A stretch of 20,013 nt of DNA, taken from contig JAZQPA010000003.1 in the NCBI GenBank assembly GCA_045628125.1, forward strand, positions 1-20,013. The letters run 5' to 3'. The DNA is from Minthousia sp045628125. GTDB taxonomy: Bacteria; Bacteroidota; Bacteroidia; Bacteroidales; Bacteroidaceae. Both the position numbers and the translations under genes were made by a program. Positions 1 to 7,179 of the stretch are shown piece by piece; positions within the stretch are counted from its first letter, which is position 1; each line of letters begins with the position of its first letter. The notes beneath the pieces are model-generated. The model saw nothing but the letters and a program-made list of their open reading frames with translations. It was not told where the DNA came from and ran no database searches.

Positions 1-984
1 GGTGACGCAATCGCCAAACCACATGTGTGATGTTTCGTGAGCAATCAGCTGAGCACGGCTCAGTTCCTCGTCTGGGGTAGGGTGCTCGCTCAGGAAAATG
101 GTATTATCATTATAGAAGGTGGCACCCGTGTGCTCCATGCCGCCAAACTGGAAACCAGGCAGAATGACCAGGTCGTATTTAGCAAACGGATAGGGCATAT
201 CGGTGTACTCCTCCTGCCAATTCAGGGAATATACCACTTGTCTGAAAATCTCAGGCAATTGAGCCACACGCTTTGGATCCGTCTCGCGGTAGTAGGCGCC
301 AATAGTACGTCCGCCATCGGTATAGGTCTGGTATTGGAATTTACCGGCAGCAAAGGCAAACAGGTAGGTACTGAGCGGTTCGGTCTGAGCAAAGACCATC
401 TGTTTGACGCCATCCTGAACCTGGGTATCACAGCAATACGTATTGGATACGGCTGTCCAAGCTTGCGGAATGCTAAGTGTCAGGGTAAACTTGGCTTTCA
501 TGTTGGGCTGATCCATACATGGGAAAGCTGTTCGGGCGCGATCCGGAACAAATAAGGTGTACAGATAATCGTCGTTACGATTGAGTGACTGGTTTCCTGC
601 AATGAAACTGACAACTACCTGATTCTCACCCTTTATCAGTTGGTCAGCCTGCAGGACGATATGCTCGTTGCGAATATTGCATGAGAAGGGAATGCCGTTG
701 ATGATGACTGATTGAATCTTTTGGGGATCCTCACGGAAATCCAGTAAGACATCCTCAGGCTGTTCCAATACAAAGCCAATGGTGTCATATGCCTGGATGT
801 CAGCATCCTTGTCCTCGGGAATAATGAAATGCAGGTTGTAGGTCAGTTCGTGGATGATGGATTTGCGGTAGTCCGCCAGTTCACGGGATACGCCGGAATC
901 ATAAATCTGTGTCACATCCGATACATAGGGAGTACAAGCCACCAATAGGAAAACCATCAGCGAGCCAAAGAATGCCTTTTTCAT
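1..984 (-). CDS. M1-family zinc aminopeptidase lipoprotein, N-terminal part
   Basis: This reading frame is open to the left edge, so only the first 328 residues are present; an ordinary M1 enzyme is usually 600-900 residues. The start is a lipoprotein signal: Met-Lys-Lys, a hydrophobic run and lipobox LVAC with Cys17, predicting export and lipid anchoring. The beta-rich N-domain of M1 enzymes follows, including the family block PCMDQPNMKAKFTL (about residues 185-200). GGMEH at 281-285 fills the GxMEN substrate-binding position, and HETSHMWFGD at 316-325 is the HExxH zinc site with its usual WFGD tail. The second zinc Glu lies beyond the window. It probably trims amino acids from peptides outside the inner membrane. 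It starts 6 bp after the mgtC-like stop codon, so it is probably the last or a late gene of the feoAB transcript. GGMEH in place of GGMEN occurs in other bacterial M1 proteins (recollection). Family assignment is secure; substrate is unknown. Confidence 0.93.
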   Translation of the reverse strand, partial: MKKAFFGSLMVFLLVACTPYVSDVTQIYDSGVSRELADYRKSIIHELTYNLHFIIPEDKDADIQAYDTIGFVLEQPEDVLLDFREDPQKIQSVIINGIPFSCNIRNEHIVLQADQLIKGENQVVVSFIAGNQSLNRNDDYLYTLFVPDRARTAFPCMDQPNMKAKFTLTLSIPQAWTAVSNTYCCDTQVQDGVKQMVFAQTEPLSTYLFAFAAGKFQYQTYTDGGRTIGAYYRETDPKRVAQLPEIFRQVVYSLNWQEEYTDMPYPFAKYDLVILPGFQFGGMEHTGATFYNDNTIFLSEHPTPDEELSRAQLIAHETSHMWFGDCVT

Positions 985-990
985 GAAAAA

Positions 991-1707
991 TCAGTTATTA
1001 ACCTCGTTAGTCAGTGTAATGGACAAGATGTTGTCATGTCCGGTCTGTATTTCCTTGAACAGCTTCATGTAATCCGGATTAGACTTGGCCACAATGATGA
1101 AATTGATGATGGTGATACCCTGACGGTAGTCGTATTTGATGAACTCGTCCTGCACGTGAATCAAGTGCTGGTCAAAGCTTTTACGGACGATGTCCAAGTC
1201 GGTGATTACACCATTGACTTTCAGACGGATAATCTTTGCCTCGGCTCCAGGAAGGAATCTATGTTCGTACTTCTCCAGTGACATCAGGATGAAGATAATC
1301 AGCAGACTGGCGGTAATGGCAATGATATACATGCCCGCACCTACAGCCAAACCGATGGAGGCTGTCATCCAGATACCTGCAGCAGTAGTAAGTCCGCGAA
1401 CGGATCCTTTCATCTGAATGATGGCTCCGGCACCCAGAAAACCAACACCACTGATGACCTGAGCGGCAATACGTCCAGGGTCACCATTTTTCAGACCCAT
1501 GTATTCCTGAGGAATATAGATGGAAACCAACATGGCCAATGTGGCACCCATGGCGATGAGTGCAAAAGTACGCATACCGGCTATCTGACCTTTGCGCCGG
1601 CGTTCCAGTCCGATGACTGCACCCAGCAGCATGCTGAGTGACAACTTAAAAAATGCTCCCAGAGGATTCACTCCAGGGTCCATAATCAGTGATAGTAATT
1701 CTTCCAT
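991..1707 (-). CDS. MgtC/SapB-family membrane protein
   Basis: A 238-residue inner-membrane protein. The frame can be extended to a TTG at 1719, but the ATG at 1707 gives the natural beginning MEELLSLIMDPG and is preferred. Family blocks are clear: GLERRRKGQIAGMRTFALIAMGA-type sequence across residues 33-55, GVGFLGAGAII at 87-97 and GLTTAAGIWMTASIGLAVG at 105-123. Four or five hydrophobic helices lie between residues 12 and 145, followed by a soluble tail of about 90 residues with the size and position of the ACT-like domain seen in MgtC proteins. MgtC proteins in pathogens support growth at low magnesium and inside macrophages, in part by acting on F-ATPase; many other bacterial members have no known role. 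Here it sits between feoAB (32 bp upstream) and the M1 peptidase (6 bp downstream), suggesting a role tied to metal supply or envelope state. That role is inferred from context only. Confidence 0.9.
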   Translation of the reverse strand: MEELLSLIMDPGVNPLGAFFKLSLSMLLGAVIGLERRRKGQIAGMRTFALIAMGATLAMLVSIYIPQEYMGLKNGDPGRIAAQVISGVGFLGAGAIIQMKGSVRGLTTAAGIWMTASIGLAVGAGMYIIAITASLLIIFILMSLEKYEHRFLPGAEAKIIRLKVNGVITDLDIVRKSFDQHLIHVQDEFIKYDYRQGITIINFIIVAKSNPDYMKLFKEIQTGHDNILSITLTNEVNN

Positions 1708-1739
1708 AGATGAGTGCAAAAATAGTCAAAAATCATGAC

Positions 1740-4250
1740 CTAACCTAACAAACCAGCCAATTGGTATACTATCCACGCGCATATCCAGGCCAGAATGGTG
1801 GTATAGGCTGCTACAAACAAAGCCCAACGCCATTTGCCCGATTCATTGCGGATGGCAATGATGGTTGCGATGCAAGGGAAATACATGAGTGCGAACACCA
1901 TATAGGCTAAAGCCGACTGTGGTGTGATGTGTTGGCTGAGGGCGGTTTCCAACCGGTGGGAACTGTCTATGCTCTCCACATTGGCATCATCATTATATAA
2001 TACACCCAATGTGCTGACAACCAATTCCTTTGCTCCTACACCGCTGATAATGCCGATACCCATCTTCCAGTCAAAGCCGATAGGCTTGATGACCGGTTCC
2101 AGAGCCTTTCCGATATGGCCGATGTAGCTGTTTTGCTGTTGCTCCTGTACAGAAGAATACGCATTATGGTTGGGGTAATAGCCCAGAAACCAGATGATGA
2201 TGCTGGCTACCATAATAATACCACCCATTTTTTGCAGATACTGCTTTCCTTTCTCCCATGCATGGCGTAGTATGCTCTTTATGGTAGGCATGCGGTAAGG
2301 AGGAAGTTCCATAACGAATGGCGTGTTGTCTCCTTTCATGAGGAAATGGCTGAATATGCGGGCCATGAGGATGGCCATGAAGATACCCAGCGCATAGATA
2401 CATAACAGAACAAGGCTGCCTTGGGCCGGGAAAAATGCCGCTACCAGAATAAGGTAGATAGGCAGACGTGCCGAGCAGCTCATGAATGGCAGAACCATCA
2501 TGGTAACCAAGCGGCTCTTCCTGTTCTCGATGGTGCGAGTGGCCATGACTGCTGGAACATTGCATCCGAATCCCATGATCAGAGGGATGAAAGACTTGCC
2601 ATGAAGTCCCATTTTGTGCATCATCTTATCCATGATAAAGGCTGCGCGCGACATGTATCCGCTGTCCTCCATGAAACTGATGAAGAAATACAGCAATAGA
2701 ATGTTAGGCAGGAAAACGATGACACCACCCACGCCGCCAATGATACCATCGACAATCATATCCTTTAATGGGCCGGGAGACATAATACCCTCGACCAGTT
2801 GGCCGAACTGGTCAACAAGCCATTCTATACCCATCATTGGGTAGATGCCCAGGATAAAAGTCATCTCGAACATCAGGTAAAGTACCAGGAAGAAGATTGG
2901 ATATCCCCAAATGCGGTGAGTAACCCAATGGTCAATCCGGTCGGTCTGTTTATTATTCTCCTTGTGATAATCCACATAGGTCTCGGCCAAGGCACCCTGA
3001 ATGAAACCATATTTGGCATCCGTAATGGCCCCCTCGCTATCCTGTCCGTAGAATTCCTTAATGCGTTGCTGACATTTCCGGGTCAGTGACATAATCTGGT
3101 TGGCATTGGGAAGCGTTTGTACAAACCGCTCGATGTCCTTGTCGTTTTCCAATAGTTTGATAGCCAGGAAACGGGTAGAGTATTGGGAACGGATCTGGCG
3201 GTTTTGAGCCACAGCTCCCTTGACAATATCAATCTGTGATTCCAGCTCGGGACCGTGATTCACATGAATATGTCGGTAGGTGTGTTTCATGGTCTTGTCA
3301 CCGAAACTGTGGTCGGTGGTAAAGTCGGCCAGATGCTCGCCATGATCTAAAACATTCTCACGATGCCAATCCTGAATTTCTTTCAAGACCTCCTTGTTGA
3401 TCTCACCATCCTTGCCGATAAAGTCGCCACCCTCATAGATATTGATGATGACGTGGAACAGTTGCTCGATACCCATACCCGTACGGCTGATGGTAGGAAT
3501 CATTGGAACACCTATCAGCTTACTCAATGCATTGTAATCCAGTTTGTTCCCACTGTTGTTCAATTCATCGAACATGTTGAGTGCCACCACCATACGGATA
3601 TTCATATCGATGAGCTGAGTGGTGAGATACATGTTGCGCTCAATATTGCTGGCATCCACCACATTGATGATTACATCCGGTGTCTGCTCAATAATATACT
3701 TGCGCACATACAGTTCTTCAGGGCTGTAAGCCGAAAGAGAATACGTACCCGGGAGGTCAATCAATCGGAATCGGTAGCCCTGAAACTCAAAAAATCCTTC
3801 CTTGGCGTCAACGGTCACGCCGCTATAGTTGCCCACATGCTCATGGGCATGACTGGCCAAATTAAAGAGACTGGTCTTTCCGCAGTTGGGGTTACCTACC
3901 AGAGCCACGTTGATGGTTCGGCGTTCCTTCAAAGCCAACCGGCGCATCTCTTCCTCGGGAATGGGAATATCCTCCTGAATACCCACCTGCTGGTTAAGAT
4001 TCTCGGCCTCCAGTTTCTTGGCCTCCTCCTCAGAAATGATTTCAATATGTCGCGCCTCCTCGTGTCGCAAGGAGATCTTATAATTCATTATTTTATATTC
4101 GATGGGGTCACGTAGGGGAGCATTGAGAACCACCTCAACCTCCTTACCTTTAATGAATCCCATCTCGACAATGCGTTTACGGAATCCGCCATGGCCTAAC
4201 ACCTTGACAATGACACCTTTCTCGCCTGTCTTCAGCTCAGATAATCGCAT
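1740..4250 (-). CDS. feoB: FeoA-FeoB fusion, ferrous iron transporter
   Basis: An 836-residue inner-membrane Fe(II) importer with FeoA fused to its N-terminus, the usual arrangement in Bacteroidetes. Residues 1-72 form the SH3-like FeoA domain (MRLSELKTGEKGVIVKVLG at the start). A charged linker follows to about 110. The GTPase domain has G1 GNPNCGKTS at 119-127, the switch region with Thr146 in NYSGVTVDAKEG, G3 DLPG at 165-168 and G4 NMFD at 225-228; FeoB proteins more often have NxxD variants such as NMID. A helical GDI-like segment covers about 270-430. The membrane domain (about 440-830) carries the two Cys-containing gate blocks GFGCNVPAVMATRTI and SCSARLPIY. It is the first gene of the cluster with mgtC-like and the M1 peptidase. 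In other bacteria Feo is made under anaerobic, iron-poor conditions. A candidate promoter and a small inverted repeat lie just upstream. Confidence 0.97.
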   Translation of the reverse strand: MRLSELKTGEKGVIVKVLGHGGFRKRIVEMGFIKGKEVEVVLNAPLRDPIEYKIMNYKISLRHEEARHIEIISEEEAKKLEAENLNQQVGIQEDIPIPEEEMRRLALKERRTINVALVGNPNCGKTSLFNLASHAHEHVGNYSGVTVDAKEGFFEFQGYRFRLIDLPGTYSLSAYSPEELYVRKYIIEQTPDVIINVVDASNIERNMYLTTQLIDMNIRMVVALNMFDELNNSGNKLDYNALSKLIGVPMIPTISRTGMGIEQLFHVIINIYEGGDFIGKDGEINKEVLKEIQDWHRENVLDHGEHLADFTTDHSFGDKTMKHTYRHIHVNHGPELESQIDIVKGAVAQNRQIRSQYSTRFLAIKLLENDKDIERFVQTLPNANQIMSLTRKCQQRIKEFYGQDSEGAITDAKYGFIQGALAETYVDYHKENNKQTDRIDHWVTHRIWGYPIFFLVLYLMFEMTFILGIYPMMGIEWLVDQFGQLVEGIMSPGPLKDMIVDGIIGGVGGVIVFLPNILLLYFFISFMEDSGYMSRAAFIMDKMMHKMGLHGKSFIPLIMGFGCNVPAVMATRTIENRKSRLVTMMVLPFMSCSARLPIYLILVAAFFPAQGSLVLLCIYALGIFMAILMARIFSHFLMKGDNTPFVMELPPYRMPTIKSILRHAWEKGKQYLQKMGGIIMVASIIIWFLGYYPNHNAYSSVQEQQQNSYIGHIGKALEPVIKPIGFDWKMGIGIISGVGAKELVVSTLGVLYNDDANVESIDSSHRLETALSQHITPQSALAYMVFALMYFPCIATIIAIRNESGKWRWALFVAAYTTILAWICAWIVYQLAGLLG

Positions 4251-4266
4251 AGTAGAATAATTTGCG

Positions 4267-4298
4267 CAAATTTAGCAAAATTACCGGAAAGGAGCAAT
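4267..4298 (-). promoter_or_regulatory. Candidate promoter of the feoAB cluster
   Basis: On the minus strand TAAATTTG (4267-4274) matches the Bacteroidetes -7 box TAnnTTTG. ATTG at 4295-4298, 20 bp away, is one base off the -33 box TTTG. The leader would be only about 10-15 nt. A second -7-like box, TAATTTTG, is at 4276-4283 but has no -33 partner. This call is moderate, not strong. Confidence 0.45.
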
Positions 4299-4314
4299 AC
4301 CTACTATTGGGTAT
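4297..4314. repeat. Small inverted repeat, possible operator at feoAB
   Basis: ATACC at 4297-4301 and GGTAT at 4310-4314 form an inverted repeat with an 8-nt spacer. It overlaps the candidate feoAB -33 box. The place suits an iron-responsive repressor, but the arms are short and I do not recognise the site as a known Fur or DtxR box. Confidence 0.25.
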
Positions 4315-4347
4315 GATGAGCGGTTTGTGATTTATGTGATATGTTAA

Positions 4348-4378
4348 TTTGATAAATGACAAAAAATACTTACCTTTG
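4348..4378 (+). promoter_or_regulatory. Consensus promoter of the YiiX-like/TonB receptor operon
   Basis: TTTG (4348-4351), a 19-bp spacer and TACCTTTG (4371-4378) match the Bacteroidetes housekeeping promoter exactly. The start of transcription would be near 4385, giving a leader of about 25 nt before the ATG at 4409. That is too short for a riboswitch. Confidence 0.8.
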
Positions 4379-4408
4379 TATTGCTTTTAAACAAAGAGAG
4401 ATTTTTAT

Positions 4409-5215
4409 ATGCAAAGTAAAACGTTAAACTGGAGAACAGCCACCATCCATTGGCACCAATTCTCACGCAAACGGTACGCCGTCTTCCAAAGTCTGGGACG
4501 AGTGGTTTGTATCAGCGTACTGAGTGTGGCCACGCTGACTCATGCTACTCCTGCCACTGCTCAGGCCAAGACAGCCCTTTCAGCAGCCAAAACAGGAATG
4601 GAAGAGGGACGACTGATGGTGCAGATGGCCGATGTGTCTGTTCTGGAAGAGGGAGATCTGCTATTCAATCTGCAGCTTCCTAACGGTGGGCTTGGTCAAG
4701 CCATCACCGAAGTGACTGAGGGGTATGCCCAACAAAGTATCTCGCACGTAGCCATTGTCTGTAAACGGCCGGAGGGCCTGTTTGCACTGGAAGCGTCTGG
4801 TGAGCACGGAGTATGGCTTAACCCTATTGATTCTTTTATTCAACAATCGGATCATTCGGCCGATGGCAAAGCACTAATCCTGGTGGGCCGGCTGAAGGAC
4901 CGTTCCAATCTCCACAAATCTGTGGAAAAGGCGCTGACTTATATGGGCAGGCCTTATGACAAACTCTATTTACCTTCGGATGAGGAAATCTATTGCAGTG
5001 AGTTGGTACAATTGTCGTATACCGATTCGCTAGGTCAACCTGTATTCCCCCAAATCCCGATGTCTTTCCATGATCAAACCGGTAAAGTGACTGATTTCTG
5101 GAAGGAGTATTATAAAAAGGTGAATATGGAGGTTCCTGAAGGATGGCCTGGGACCAATCCTGGTGGAATTTCAAGAAGTGAAAAATTGGATATTATTTAT
5201 CAATTGACAGATTAA
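4409..5215 (+). CDS. Exported YiiX/YebB-like permuted papain-fold hydrolase
   Basis: A 268-residue protein with the signature of the YiiX group, circularly permuted relatives of NlpC/P60 enzymes. GDLLFN (about 82-87) opens the domain, SHVAIV holds the expected catalytic His113, and GRPYDKLYLPSDEEIYCSELV ends with the expected nucleophile Cys196, reversed in order relative to classical papain folds. Such proteins act on amide or ester bonds in cell-wall or lipid material; the substrate of this one is unknown. The N-terminus is odd: about 30 basic and aromatic residues, with the block FSRKRYAVFQSLGR (18-31), precede a hydrophobic core (32-43) and an Ala-rich cleavage region near residue 53. That leader resembles, from memory, the N-termini of some Bacteroidetes TonB receptors. 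The stop codon is 4 bp from the start of the TonB-dependent receptor, so the two are almost certainly cotranscribed and probably work in one uptake or surface process. Fold call is good; function is open. Confidence 0.82.
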   Translation: MQSKTLNWRTATIHWHQFSRKRYAVFQSLGRVVCISVLSVATLTHATPATAQAKTALSAAKTGMEEGRLMVQMADVSVLEEGDLLFNLQLPNGGLGQAITEVTEGYAQQSISHVAIVCKRPEGLFALEASGEHGVWLNPIDSFIQQSDHSADGKALILVGRLKDRSNLHKSVEKALTYMGRPYDKLYLPSDEEIYCSELVQLSYTDSLGQPVFPQIPMSFHDQTGKVTDFWKEYYKKVNMEVPEGWPGTNPGGISRSEKLDIIYQLTD

Positions 5216-5219
5216 GGAA

Positions 5220-7163
5220 ATGAATAAAAGAATAATCATGCTGGCAGGAATTGCATTGCCAGTTTTATGTGCCCATGCACAAGTTACCCAAACAGAGAGT
5301 GAATATGAATTGGAAGGTCTGGAAGTAATTGGTACCCGTGTGCCATTAAGTCCGCAGCATTCCGTGAGAATGGTACAGGTTCTGACCCGTCAGCAGATAG
5401 CCGCTACGGCTGCACAGAGTGTTAATGACCTGCTGAAGCTGGTAGCTGGAGTGGATGTCCGTCAGCGTGGAGCTTATGGCGTTCAGACAGATATAGGTGT
5501 GAATGGTGGAACCAGTGATCAGTTGACCGTTCTGCTTAACGGAGTGAATATCAGTAATTCGCATACCGGTCATCTGACCATGGATTTGCCGGTTTCGGTT
5601 GATGACATTGAACGTATTGAGGTATTGGAAGGAGGAGCCAGCCGTGTATATGGCTCATCGGCTTTCAGTGGAGCAATCAATATAGTGACCCGTCATAGTG
5701 AGGATGATAATCTGGGTGTTTCATTGTCAGGAGGCTCATTTGGTACTGCCAGTGCAGGCGCTCATCTGAATTTGGGAAACCAGCAGACATTCAATCGTTT
5801 TTCAGGTGGATATGCCCGTAGTGATGGCGGATCAGATAATAGTGATTTCAATAAAGGAAATTTCTTCTGGAATGGTGGCTACAGCTCACCATATGTGGAT
5901 ATCAAATGGCAGGCAGGTGCCAGCACAATGAATTATGGTGCCAATACCTTCTACAGTGCAGCCTACAATAATCAGTATGAGGAGAATCGCCGTTATATGG
6001 CGGCCATTAGTGCTGAAACTAAGGGACGTGTGCATTTCATGCCGTCGGTTTACTGGAACCGCTCTTTGGATCACTATCTGCTGTTCCGTGATAATCCGGC
6101 AGCTTATGAAAACTTCCATCAGTTGAACGTATATGGTGCCAATCTGAATGCTTACGTGGATTGGTCGTTGGGCAAAACTGCGTTTGGTGCTGAGGTGCGT
6201 TCGGAGGGAATCCTGAGTAATAACCTGGGTAAACCGATGGAGGAATCGGAATTTGTTAAGGTCCCTGGACATTCTGCTAATTATACCAAGAGTGATAACC
6301 GAACTAATATCAGCTATTTCCTGGAGCACGACATGCTTTGGGATAATGTAACTGTCAGCTTGGGATTGTTAGCCAACATGAATTCGGCATTGGATTACCG
6401 TTTCCGTCTTTATCCGGGTGTGGATATCAGTTGGCGACCAGGTGGCGGATGGAAGCTATATGCATCGTTCAACCAGGCTTTGCGAATGCCGACGTTCACC
6501 GATCTGTATTACCAAAGCCCTAACATCAATGGAAACGTGGGTTTGAAACCAGAGAAGAGCACCGATTATACGGTAGGTGCACAATACAGTTCTCCTGCTT
6601 TCCAAACCAAGGTGAAGGCATTTTATCGTCGGGGTACAGATATGATTGACTGGGTGAAATTTAACGCTGAGGACAGCTATCATTCTGCTAATTTCAATCT
6701 GAATAATTATGGTGTTGAATGGACATCGACCGTTAATTTCCAGGAGATTTGGGGAATGGAGAGTTTCCTTAAGCTGTTGAATGTAAGCTATGCATATATC
6801 TATCAGAGCCGTCGTGACGATAAGGTGATTTACCGCAGCAACTATGCTTTGGATTATTTGAAAAACAAACTGGTAGTGAGCCTAAACCATCGTGTGGCAG
6901 GAAAGTTGGAAGCACAATGGGATGTGCGTGTACAGCATCGTAATGGTGCCTTTGAATTATATACAGCCGGAAAACCAAGTGGGATATTGACCCCATACGG
7001 AACCACCGGATTGTTGGACTTGAAATTGCAGTGGGTTGAAAAGACCTATTCGCTTTATCTGCAGGGTAACAACCTTACCAATCACAAGTATTATGATTTA
7101 GGAAATGTACAGCAACCAGGATTCTGGTTTATGGCTGGTGTAAAAAAAATGTTCGCGTTGTAA
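5220..7163 (+). CDS. TonB-dependent outer-membrane receptor, BtuB/siderophore-receptor type
   Basis: A 647-residue receptor with a normal signal peptide (cleavage after about residue 20, ...CAHAQ). A TonB-box-like stretch LEGLEVIGTRV lies at about 32-42. The plug domain (about 45-160) contains VNDLLKLVAGVDVRQRG, DQLTVLLNGVNI and the strongly conserved IERIEVLEGGASRVYGSSAFSGAINIVTR block. The rest is a 22-strand-type barrel ending in GNNLTNHKYYDLGNVQQPG and a terminal aromatic/hydrophobic strand. Length and the lack of an N-terminal carboxypeptidase-like or STN domain place it with vitamin B12, haem or siderophore receptors rather than SusC glycan receptors. No SusD partner, periplasmic binding protein or ABC importer is adjacent, so the ligand cannot be named. 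It follows the YiiX-like hydrolase by 4 bp. Its last codons and stop lie inside a palindromic terminator. Confidence 0.95.
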   Translation: MNKRIIMLAGIALPVLCAHAQVTQTESEYELEGLEVIGTRVPLSPQHSVRMVQVLTRQQIAATAAQSVNDLLKLVAGVDVRQRGAYGVQTDIGVNGGTSDQLTVLLNGVNISNSHTGHLTMDLPVSVDDIERIEVLEGGASRVYGSSAFSGAINIVTRHSEDDNLGVSLSGGSFGTASAGAHLNLGNQQTFNRFSGGYARSDGGSDNSDFNKGNFFWNGGYSSPYVDIKWQAGASTMNYGANTFYSAAYNNQYEENRRYMAAISAETKGRVHFMPSVYWNRSLDHYLLFRDNPAAYENFHQLNVYGANLNAYVDWSLGKTAFGAEVRSEGILSNNLGKPMEESEFVKVPGHSANYTKSDNRTNISYFLEHDMLWDNVTVSLGLLANMNSALDYRFRLYPGVDISWRPGGGWKLYASFNQALRMPTFTDLYYQSPNINGNVGLKPEKSTDYTVGAQYSSPAFQTKVKAFYRRGTDMIDWVKFNAEDSYHSANFNLNNYGVEWTSTVNFQEIWGMESFLKLLNVSYAYIYQSRRDDKVIYRSNYALDYLKNKLVVSLNHRVAGKLEAQWDVRVQHRNGAFELYTAGKPSGILTPYGTTGLLDLKLQWVEKTYSLYLQGNNLTNHKYYDLGNVQQPGFWFMAGVKKMFAL

Positions 7164-7179
7164 CGCGAACATTTTTTTT
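7142..7179. terminator. Bidirectional terminator holding two stop codons
   Basis: A perfect 38-bp palindrome centred between 7160 and 7161: eight A, then TGTTCGCGTTG and its exact complement, then eight T. In RNA from either strand it gives a GC-containing stem followed by a U-run. The TonB receptor stop codon (7161-7163) is at the centre, and the stop codon of the convergent lipoprotein (7178-7180) starts in the T-run, so the palindrome also encodes the receptor's last residues. Confidence 0.92.

Noticed and set aside
37..555. 172-codon plus-strand open frame at the left edge
   Set aside because: Antisense to the M1 peptidase, which has an unbroken frame with HExxH and lipobox; this is a shadow frame.
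1717..1752. Internal promoter before the mgtC-like gene
   Set aside because: TATTTTTG on the minus strand (1717-1724) fits the -7 box, but the nearest TTTG is 24 bp away, beyond the usual 19-21 bp.
3363..4115. 250-codon plus-strand open frame
   Set aside because: It lies entirely antisense to the GTPase region of feoAB, whose motifs are intact; its translation is low-complexity and has no recognisable domain or promoter.
4379..4408. Cobalamin or other riboswitch ahead of the hydrolase/TonB receptor operon
   Set aside because: The predicted leader is only about 25 nt, too short for any riboswitch, and no conserved core is seen.
5886..6329. 147-codon minus-strand open frame
   Set aside because: Antisense to the barrel region of the TonB receptor; no domain, promoter or signal supports it.
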